Of a stretch of 20,064 bases of DNA, positions 1-5,382 are shown piece after piece; within the stretch, counting starts at the first letter, position 1, and every line of letters starts with the position of its first letter. The stretch is from UBA1801 sp035353395 (GTDB taxonomy: Bacteria; Acidobacteriota; Holophagae; Holophagales; Holophagaceae). The translations under genes were made by a program, and so were the position numbers. The DNA lies in assembly GCA_035353395.1 (NCBI GenBank), contig DAOPZL010000052.1, forward strand, positions 1 through 20,064, written 5' to 3'. The notes under the pieces were generated by a model. That model made no database searches. It worked only from the letters and a program-made list of their open reading frames with translations, and was not told where the DNA came from.

Positions 1-118
1 GCCAATAGCACCCCGGGGGTCCTACCTACAGGGCATTTGTCCGTATCGGAAATGAAGCGGTTCTGCGGTTGAATCCGAGCGAGGCCCGCCTGGCGACGTC
101 CTGCCGGCGGCCGCGGAT
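1..118. other. upstream non-coding stretch, nothing recognised
   Basis: No credible gene, RNA gene or terminator is visible before the crt control region. It may hold the far-upstream end of that intergenic region or follow a gene outside the window. Confidence 0.4.
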
Positions 119-121
119 CGC

Positions 122-135
122 GTGATGCACCTCAC
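122..135 (+). promoter_or_regulatory. CRP/FNR-superfamily-like activator site upstream of crt
   Basis: GTGA (122-125), six bases, then TCAC (132-135) form a perfect inverted core of the CRP type (TGTGA-N6-TCACA). The centre lies about 58 bp upstream of the start predicted from the -10 box, close to class I activator positions. A near-identical element stands at the same place before rex (2019-2032), which argues that it is functional. Which family member binds it is unknown, and no such regulator is encoded in the window. Confidence 0.45.
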
Positions 136-151
136 TTTCCACTTCCGGTCA

Positions 152-180
152 TTGACAGCCGGAAGGGAGGGTGTGACAGT
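152..180 (+). promoter_or_regulatory. sigma70-type promoter of crt-hbd
   Basis: A perfect -35 box TTGACA (152-157) is followed by a 17-bp spacer that ends in TGT, giving an extended -10, and by the -10 hexamer GACAGT (175-180). That hexamer is weak but keeps the two most conserved bases, A at position 2 and T at position 6. The predicted start near 187 falls inside the downstream palindrome. The rex promoter has the same -35, spacer length and extended -10. Confidence 0.6.
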
Positions 181-218
181 TTATCGAGATCAAGATCTCG
201 ATAAAAATATCTCGAGAT
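180..218 (+). promoter_or_regulatory. three-half-site palindromic operator of crt-hbd, candidate Rex operator
   Basis: A perfect inverted repeat has 12-nt arms (180-191 and 194-205) separated by AA. Its core half-sites are TATCGAGAT (182-190) and ATCTCGATA (195-203). A third element, the 10-bp palindrome ATCTCGAGAT (209-218), starts 14 bp after the second half-site. The operator covers the predicted transcription start, as expected for a repressor. The same three-part layout precedes rex, so autoregulating Rex is the natural candidate. The sequence differs from the classical TTGTGA-N6-TCACAA Rex motif, so the assignment is inference. Confidence 0.65.
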
Positions 219-270
219 CCCGTCCGCAACCCGCCTTTGCGCTCCCACGGGGAGCAGCCTCAGGATACCC

Positions 271-1071
271 ATGCACCCTGATACGATTTCCGATCTCTCG
301 CACTGCGAACACTTCAACGTCCTCCTCGACGGCCGCATCGCCCTGGTGAAGGTGGCGCGGCCCCAGTCGCTCAACGCCCTCTCCTCGGCCCTGCTGCGGG
401 AGGCCGACGCCCTCCTCGACGTCCTCCAGGAGGCGGCCGACGTCATCGTGCTCACGGGGGAAGGGCGCGCCTTCGTGGCGGGCGCCGACATCGAGGAGAT
501 GCGGGGCCTTTCCCCGGAGCAGGGGCGCCGCTTCGGCGAGCTCGGCGCGCGGCTCTTCCGCAGGATCGAGCGGATGCCCCAGCCGGTGATCGCGGCGGTG
601 AACGGCTTCGCCCTGGGCGGGGGCTGCGAGCTGGCCATGGCCTGCGACATCCGGATCGCCAGCGAGAAGGCCAAGTTCGGCCAGCCCGAGGTCACGCTGG
701 GGATCATCCCCGGGTTCTCCGGGACCCAGCGCCTGCCGCGGATCGTCGGGGCCGCGAAGGCCAAGGAACTGATCCTCACGGGGACCGTGATCGACGCCGC
801 CGAGGCGCTCCGCATCGGGCTCGTGTCCCGGGTGGTGCCGGCGGAGGAGCTGCTGCCCGCCTGCCTGGACCTCGCCCGGCAGATCGCCCGCAACGCCCAG
901 GTGGCGGTGCGCTACGGCAAGACGGCCATCAACGCCGGGCTCGGGACGGACCTCGAGACCGGCATCGCCCTGGAGCAGGACCTCTTCGGCCTCTGCTTCG
1001 CGACGGAAGACCAGAAGGAGGGCATGAGCGCCTTCCTGGAGAAGCGGCGCCCCGCTTTCAGGGGATACTGA
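271..1071 (+). CDS. crt: enoyl-CoA hydratase/isomerase (crotonase), probably 3-hydroxybutyryl-CoA dehydratase
   Basis: This 266-residue protein is a full-length crotonase-fold enzyme that would hydrate crotonyl-CoA (or similar short enoyl-CoA) reversibly to 3-hydroxyacyl-CoA in the cytoplasm. The oxyanion-hole segment AGAD lies at residues 70-73 and GGGCE at 116-120. The two catalytic glutamates are E120 and E140 (GQPEV), 20 apart as in the family. The start has AGGA five bases upstream. It lies 45 bp before hbd, and the pair is probably one transcript from the promoter at 152-180. In clostridia crt and hbd sit with thiolase and butyryl-CoA dehydrogenase genes and are under Rex. Here only crt and hbd are adjacent, so the route could serve butyrate formation or breakdown of short acyl-CoA. 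Family assignment is firm; exact substrate is inferred. Confidence 0.9.
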   Translation: MHPDTISDLSHCEHFNVLLDGRIALVKVARPQSLNALSSALLREADALLDVLQEAADVIVLTGEGRAFVAGADIEEMRGLSPEQGRRFGELGARLFRRIERMPQPVIAAVNGFALGGGCELAMACDIRIASEKAKFGQPEVTLGIIPGFSGTQRLPRIVGAAKAKELILTGTVIDAAEALRIGLVSRVVPAEELLPACLDLARQIARNAQVAVRYGKTAINAGLGTDLETGIALEQDLFGLCFATEDQKEGMSAFLEKRRPAFRGY

Positions 1072-1116
1072 AACCTTTCGGCCGCGTTCGGGCCGTCATC
1101 TTGCAAGGAGTTGAGC

Positions 1117-1968
1117 ATGAAGATCATGGTGTTGGGCGCCGGGACGATGGGATCCGGCATCGCGCAGGCCTTCGCCCAGGCGGGCCACGACGTCGTCCTG
1201 AGGGACGTGGACATGGACCGGGTGGCGGCGGGCCTCAAGGCGGTCGGCAAGAACCTCGGGAGGGCCGTCGCCAAGGGCTCCCTGACCGAGGAGGCGAAGG
1301 CCGGGATCCTGGGCCGGATCAAGCCGGTGACCGAGCTCCAGGAGGGGGCCGACGCCGCCCTGGTGGTGGAGGCGGCCGTGGAGGACATGGCCGTCAAGAA
1401 GCGGATCTTCGCCGAGCTGGACGCCCTCTGCGGGCCGGAGACGATCCTCGCCACCAACACCTCCTCGCTCTCGATCACGGAGATCGCGGCGGCCACGCGC
1501 CGTCCCGGCAAGGTGGTGGGGATGCACTTCTTCAACCCGGTGCCGGTCATGAAGCTGGTGGAGGTCATCAAGGGGATCGCCACCTCCGAGGAGACGCGGC
1601 GGATGGTGCTGGACCTGTGCCCCGCCCTGGGCAAGACGGCGGTGGAGGTGGAGGAGGCGCCGGGCTTCGTGGTGAACCGGATCCTCATCCCGATGATCAA
1701 CGAGGCGATCGGCATCCTGGCGGACGGCGTGGCGAGCGCGGAGGACATCGACAACGCGATGAAGCTGGGGGCGAACCATCCGATCGGGCCCCTGGCCCTG
1801 GCGGACCTGATCGGCAACGACGTGAACCTGGCGATCATGGACGTGCTCTTCGAGGAGTACGGGGATCCCAAGTACCGGCCCCATCCCCTGCTGAAGAAGA
1901 TGGTGCGCGGAGGACTCCTGGGCCGCAAAACCGGCCGCGGGTTCTACGACTATTCCGGGACCCGGTGA
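1117..1968 (+). CDS. hbd: 3-hydroxybutyryl-CoA (3-hydroxyacyl-CoA) dehydrogenase
   Basis: This 283-residue NAD(P)-dependent dehydrogenase would interconvert acetoacetyl-CoA and 3-hydroxybutyryl-CoA. The Rossmann motif GAGTMG lies at residues 7-12. The catalytic set seen in the family is present with its usual spacing: S116 (NTSS), H137 (HFFNP), E149 and N187. Its length of about 283 matches the single-function bacterial enzyme rather than multifunctional beta-oxidation proteins. The ATG at 1117 is chosen because AAGGAG (1105-1110) lies six bases before it; an in-frame TTG at 1111 would touch the ribosome site. It is the second gene after crt and consumes or forms NADH, which fits control by a redox repressor. 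The next gene, rex, has its own promoter about 80 bp downstream. Confidence 0.93.
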   Translation: MKIMVLGAGTMGSGIAQAFAQAGHDVVLRDVDMDRVAAGLKAVGKNLGRAVAKGSLTEEAKAGILGRIKPVTELQEGADAALVVEAAVEDMAVKKRIFAELDALCGPETILATNTSSLSITEIAAATRRPGKVVGMHFFNPVPVMKLVEVIKGIATSEETRRMVLDLCPALGKTAVEVEEAPGFVVNRILIPMINEAIGILADGVASAEDIDNAMKLGANHPIGPLALADLIGNDVNLAIMDVLFEEYGDPKYRPHPLLKKMVRGGLLGRKTGRGFYDYSGTR

Positions 1969-2018
1969 ACTGAATGGCCAAGGGGAAGGGCAGCGTCGAT
2001 CAGGAGAAGGGTGGCCGC

Positions 2019-2032
2019 GTGATGCGCTGCAC
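2019..2032 (+). promoter_or_regulatory. CRP/FNR-superfamily-like activator site upstream of rex
   Basis: GTGA (2019-2022), six bases, then GCAC (2029-2032): one mismatch from the perfect core in front of crt. It sits at the identical distance from the -35 box, inside a shared block that begins CGCGTGATGC (2016-2025, as at 119-128). CACTTTCC, 14 bp into both blocks, is also shared. Confidence 0.4.
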
Positions 2033-2048
2033 TTTCCCCGCCCGGCCG

Positions 2049-2077
2049 TTGACAGAGGCTCCGGAGGGTGTGACATT
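2049..2077 (+). promoter_or_regulatory. sigma70-type promoter of rex
   Basis: A perfect TTGACA (2049-2054) is followed by a 17-bp spacer ending in TGT, then GACATT (2072-2077) as an extended -10. The layout matches the crt promoter. The hydrogenase genes downstream of rex show no promoter of similar quality, so this promoter may drive a rex-hyd transcript. Confidence 0.6.
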
Positions 2078-2079
2078 AG

Positions 2080-2115
2080 TATCGAGATGGAAATCGCGAT
2101 ATAAAAATCTCGATA
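2080..2115 (+). promoter_or_regulatory. three-half-site operator of rex, candidate autoregulatory site
   Basis: Half-sites are TATCGAGAT (2080-2088), ATCGCGATA (2093-2101, one mismatch) and ATCTCGATA (2107-2115). Starts are 13 and 14 bp apart, exactly as in the crt operator. The first half-site begins 89 bp before the rex start codon, the same distance as at crt. It covers the predicted transcription start near 2084. Control by Rex itself is inference from position and from the shared motif. Confidence 0.65.
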
Positions 2116-2168
2116 CCTCCCTCACACTGGAGCCGACCCTCCCCAGCCGGAGCTGCGCCGGGATTTCC

Positions 2169-2801
2169 ATGCACACCGACCCCATCCCAGAACCCATCCT
2201 GCGGCGCCTGCCTCGCTACTACGACACGCTGAAGCACCTCCGCGCGTCGGGCCAGGAGACCGTGAGCACGACCGTGCTGGCGGAGGCGTTCCCGGACGTC
2301 CATCCGACCCAGATCCGCAAGGACCTGGCCGTGACGGGGATCCAGGGAAGGCCCAAGGTCGGTTTCTCCATCACGGACCTGCTGGCCGCCATCGAGACCT
2401 TCCTGCACTGGAACAACCAGTCCGAGGCGTTCCTGGTCGGCGCCGGCAGTCTCGCGACCGCCCTGCTGGGAGACCCCGGCCTCTGGCAGACCGGCATCAA
2501 GGTGGTCGCCGCCTTCGACAACTCGCCGCGGAAGATCGGGACGGAGATCCGGGGCATCCGCGTGCTGTCGATGGACAAGTTCGAGAACCTGGCCAGGCGC
2601 ATGCGGATCCCCATCGGCATCCTCACCGCGCCGGGCTTCGCGGCCCAGGACTGCGCCGACCGGATGGTCAAGGCCGGCATGCGGGCCATCTGGAATCTGA
2701 CCCCCGTGAACCTCGTGGTTCCGGAGGGCACGATCGTCGAGCACGTGGATCTTTTCGCCTCCCTGGCCGTGCTCGGGCGCAAGCTGCGGGAGCAGCAGTA
2801 G
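2169..2801 (+). CDS. rex: redox-sensing transcriptional repressor Rex (divergent)
   Basis: This 210-residue protein has the Rex layout. An N-terminal winged helix (about residues 7-77) carries the hallmark LRRLPRYY (11-18) and an RKDL recognition segment (50-53). A Rossmann domain follows, with GAGSLA at 91-96, AFDNSPRKIG at 115-124 and the AGMRAIWN segment at 169-176. Rex proteins bind DNA when NADH is low and release it when NADH rises. The ATG at 2169 gives the usual family length; the frame is open further upstream but that part is the promoter and operator. GGGA lies five bases before the start. Two oddities are visible: after RKDL the usual SYFGEFG-type sequence is AVTGIQG, and the third glycine of the nucleotide loop is alanine. 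Both could change operator or cofactor preference. The hydrogenase genes follow after 125 bp. Confidence 0.88.
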   Translation: MHTDPIPEPILRRLPRYYDTLKHLRASGQETVSTTVLAEAFPDVHPTQIRKDLAVTGIQGRPKVGFSITDLLAAIETFLHWNNQSEAFLVGAGSLATALLGDPGLWQTGIKVVAAFDNSPRKIGTEIRGIRVLSMDKFENLARRMRIPIGILTAPGFAAQDCADRMVKAGMRAIWNLTPVNLVVPEGTIVEHVDLFASLAVLGRKLREQQ

Positions 2802-2874
2802 CAGCAAGCAGGAGCCCCGGGCCGAAGCGCCCGCGCTCGCAGAACCGTTCATTCACCGGATCCTCTCCGGCGCC

Positions 2875-2889
2875 CCGGGCTCCGCCCGG
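2875..2889 (+). other. small GC hairpin in the rex-hydC gap
   Basis: CCGGGC (2875-2880) and GCCCGG (2884-2889) can pair around a TCC loop. It has no U-tract and is not a convincing terminator. The rest of the 125-bp gap (2802-2926) shows no operator of the crt/rex type and no good promoter, only the hydC ribosome site. Confidence 0.25.
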
Positions 2890-2926
2890 ACGGCCGAGGT
2901 CCGCCCGCTTCAAGGAGATTCCTGCC

Positions 2927-3466
2927 ATGTGCAGAACCGAGGTCAAGTCACACCAGGCCGCGCGACATTCCGCGGACAACTCCCCCCAGGCCGCGCGGCA
3001 CTTCAAGGCCGTGATCCGGATCCTGGACGAGTTCCATCGCGACCGGTCGAAGCTCGTCCCGATCCTCCAGGCCGTGCAGGAGGAGTACCGCTACCTGCCC
3101 GAGGAGGTCATGGCCTTCATCGCCAGCTCCCTGCGCATCTCGCCGGCCCGGGTCTTCGGCGTGGCCACGTTCTACGGCCATTTCGCCCTGGAGCCCAAGG
3201 GCAAGTACGTCATCCGGGTGTGCGACGGGACGGCCTGCCACGTGAAGGGCAGCGGCGCCATCGCCGACGAGCTCCGGAGGCACCTGGGCCTGAACGGGAA
3301 GCAGAAGACCACCGCGGACATGCTCTTCACCCTCGAGACGGTGAGCTGCCTGGGGGCCTGCGGGCTGGCGCCGGTGGTGGTGATCAACGACGACGTCCAC
3401 GGGCAGATGGACGTGGACGGCGCGGTGGCCATGGCGAAACAGATCGCGAACAAGGAGTCCATGTGA
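2927..3466 (+). CDS. hydC: NADH-dependent [FeFe] hydrogenase subunit C (NuoE-like [2Fe-2S] protein)
   Basis: This 179-residue protein is a NuoE/HydC-type thioredoxin-like ferredoxin, the small subunit of trimeric bifurcating hydrogenases. A helical N-terminal bundle (about 27-90) contains the conserved ARVFGVATFYGHF region. The [2Fe-2S] domain uses C99 and C104 (CDGTAC), then C141 and C145 (CLGAC). AAGGAG (2912-2917) nine bases upstream supports the ATG. The first 25 residues are less conserved in style and contain a short repeat, QAARH at 10-14 and 21-25. The stop TGA overlaps the hydB ATG by one base, so translation is probably coupled. In the complex it would sit beside HydB near the NADH/FMN site. 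Confidence 0.93.
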   Translation: MCRTEVKSHQAARHSADNSPQAARHFKAVIRILDEFHRDRSKLVPILQAVQEEYRYLPEEVMAFIASSLRISPARVFGVATFYGHFALEPKGKYVIRVCDGTACHVKGSGAIADELRRHLGLNGKQKTTADMLFTLETVSCLGACGLAPVVVINDDVHGQMDVDGAVAMAKQIANKESM

Positions 3467-5370
3467 TGAGTCCGGCGGTGAAGGAAGTGAATCTCGAGGC
3501 GGTGGCCGCGTCCTACCGTGAAGCGGCCGGGAAGGTCAAGCGGCGCGTGGTGGTCTGCGCGGGCACCGGGTGCATGGCCGGCGGTTCGCTCAAGCTGGTG
3601 GAGGTCCTGAAGAAGGCCGTGGCCGAGGCCGGCCTGGACCTGACGGTGGCCCTGGAACCCGAGGCCGGCGTGAAGGACCTGCATCTCTCCAAGAGCGGCT
3701 GCCAGGGCTTCTGCCAGATGGGTCCCCTGCTCAGCATCGAGCCGGACGGCATCCTCTACTGCAAGGTCCACGCGGAGGACGCCGAGGAGGTGGTCCGCGC
3801 CACCCTCGTCGAAGGGCGCGTCATCGACCGCCTGCTCTACGTGAATCCGACCAACGGCACCCGCTGCCGCGGCATCGGGGACATCCCCTTCTACACCAGG
3901 CAGCAGCGCACGGTGCTGAAGGCCTGCGGAACCGTGGATCCGGAGGACGTGCGGGAATACATCGCCCTGGGCGGCTATGCCGCCGCCCGGAAGGCCATCC
4001 TCGAGATGAGCCCCGAGGCGGTGTGCAAGGAGATGCTCGACTCCGGGCTGCGGGGCCGGGGAGGCGGCGGCTTCCCGACGGGCCGTAAGTGGGACATCAC
4101 CCGGAAGCAGCCGGACGGCAAGAAGTTCGTGATCTGCAACGGCGACGAGGGCGACCCCGGCGCCTTCATGGACCGCTCGGTGATGGAAGGCAATCCCCAC
4201 GCCGTGATCGAGGGGATGCTGATCGCGGCCAGGGCCATCGGGGCGGACGAGGGCTATGTCTACGTGCGCGCCGAGTATCCGCTGGCCGTCCAGCGGGTGC
4301 GGAAGGCGGTGAAGGACGCCGAGGCCATGGGCCTGCTGGGCGACGGACTCTTCGGCAGCGCCTTCAGCTTCCGCCTCAACGTGATGGAAGGCGCGGGCGC
4401 CTTCGTGTGCGGCGAGGAGACCGCGCTCATCTCCAGCATCGAAGGCCGGCGCGGCATGCCCAACCCCAAGCCTCCCTTCCCGGCCCAGTCCGGCCTGTGG
4501 GGACGTCCCACCGTGATCAACAACGTGGAGACGCTCGCCACCGTGCCCAGCATCATCCATCTCGGGGCTGCCGCCTTCCGCGAGGTCGGCACCGAGAAGT
4601 CGCCGGGCACCAAGACCTTCGCCCTGACGGGGCACGTGGCCAACACGGGCCTGATCGAGGTGCCCTTCGGCACTCCCCTGCGCCACATCGTCTTCGACGT
4701 GGGCGGCGGGGTCACCGGAAAGGACGGCCGCCCGACGGGCGAATGCTTCAAGGCCGTGCAGATCGGGGGACCCAGCGGCGGCTGCCTCACCCAGGACCAC
4801 CTGGACCTTCCCCTCGACTTCGAGAACCTCCAGGGCATCGGCGCGATGGTGGGCTCCGGGGGCCTGGTGGTCATGAACCAGGACACCTGCATGGTCCAGG
4901 TCGCGAAGTTCTTCATGCATTTCACCCAGAACGAGTCGTGCGGGAAGTGCGTGCCCTGTCGCGAAGGGACGAAGCAGATGCTCGCCCTGCTGGACGACAT
5001 CACCGAGGGCCGCGCCACCCCCGAGACGCTGACGCTCCTGGAAGACCTGGCGCGCAACGTCAAGATCGGCTCCCTCTGCGGCCTGGGCAAGACGGCCCCC
5101 AACCCGGTGCTCAGCACCCTCAAGTATTTCCGCGAGGAGTACGAGGCCCACGTGCTGCGGAAGGTGTGCCCCTCCAGGCAGTGCAAGGCCCTCCTCACGC
5201 CCGAGATCGACCCCTCCATCTGCAAGGGCTGCACCCTCTGCGCGCGCAAGTGCCCGGTGGGGGCCATCGAGGGCACGCGGAAGCAGCCCCACAGGATCCT
5301 GGCCGACAAGTGCATCCGCTGCGGAGCCTGTGCGGCGGCCTGCAAGTTCGAAGCGATCAAGGGAATCTGA
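3466..5370 (+). CDS. hydB: NADH-dependent [FeFe] hydrogenase subunit B (NuoF-like, flavin and NADH binding)
   Basis: This 634-residue protein has the full HydB plan of bifurcating hydrogenases. An N-terminal [2Fe-2S] thioredoxin-like domain carries C31, C36, C79 and C83. The NuoF core has the glycine-rich FMN/NADH segment RGRGGGGFPTG (197-207) and CNGDEGDPGAF (224-234). An SLBB-like region follows, then the NuoF [4Fe-4S] motif (C492, C495, C498, C538). Two C-terminal [4Fe-4S] sites complete it (C586/C589/C592/C596 and C616/C619/C622/C626). Known role: the flavin subunit couples electrons from NADH and ferredoxin to the H2 site in HydA. The start is set by the TGATG overlap with hydC and AAGGAG (3452-3457) eight bases upstream; the frame is open far upstream but that is shadow of hydC. 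hydA starts 12 bp after the stop. Confidence 0.95.
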   Translation: MSPAVKEVNLEAVAASYREAAGKVKRRVVVCAGTGCMAGGSLKLVEVLKKAVAEAGLDLTVALEPEAGVKDLHLSKSGCQGFCQMGPLLSIEPDGILYCKVHAEDAEEVVRATLVEGRVIDRLLYVNPTNGTRCRGIGDIPFYTRQQRTVLKACGTVDPEDVREYIALGGYAAARKAILEMSPEAVCKEMLDSGLRGRGGGGFPTGRKWDITRKQPDGKKFVICNGDEGDPGAFMDRSVMEGNPHAVIEGMLIAARAIGADEGYVYVRAEYPLAVQRVRKAVKDAEAMGLLGDGLFGSAFSFRLNVMEGAGAFVCGEETALISSIEGRRGMPNPKPPFPAQSGLWGRPTVINNVETLATVPSIIHLGAAAFREVGTEKSPGTKTFALTGHVANTGLIEVPFGTPLRHIVFDVGGGVTGKDGRPTGECFKAVQIGGPSGGCLTQDHLDLPLDFENLQGIGAMVGSGGLVVMNQDTCMVQVAKFFMHFTQNESCGKCVPCREGTKQMLALLDDITEGRATPETLTLLEDLARNVKIGSLCGLGKTAPNPVLSTLKYFREEYEAHVLRKVCPSRQCKALLTPEIDPSICKGCTLCARKCPVGAIEGTRKQPHRILADKCIRCGACAAACKFEAIKGI

Positions 5371-5382
5371 GGAGCGACAACC

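Noticed and set aside
1974..2168. N-terminal extension of Rex from an upstream in-frame ATG
   Set aside because: It would translate through the promoter and operator, has no ribosome site, and makes the protein longer than the family norm.
2802..2926. Separate Rex-controlled promoter for hydCBA
   Set aside because: No TATCGAGAT-type half-site and no TTGACA-like box is present in the gap; read-through from the rex promoter is more likely.
2956..3001. Short direct repeat coding QAARH twice at the HydC N-terminus
   Set aside because: Only two short imperfect copies inside a coding region; likely a small local duplication without further meaning.
2929..3465. Extension of HydB upstream through hydC in another frame
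   Set aside because: The segment is an Arg/Gly/Pro-rich shadow of hydC; the TGATG overlap and AAGGAG fix the hydB start.
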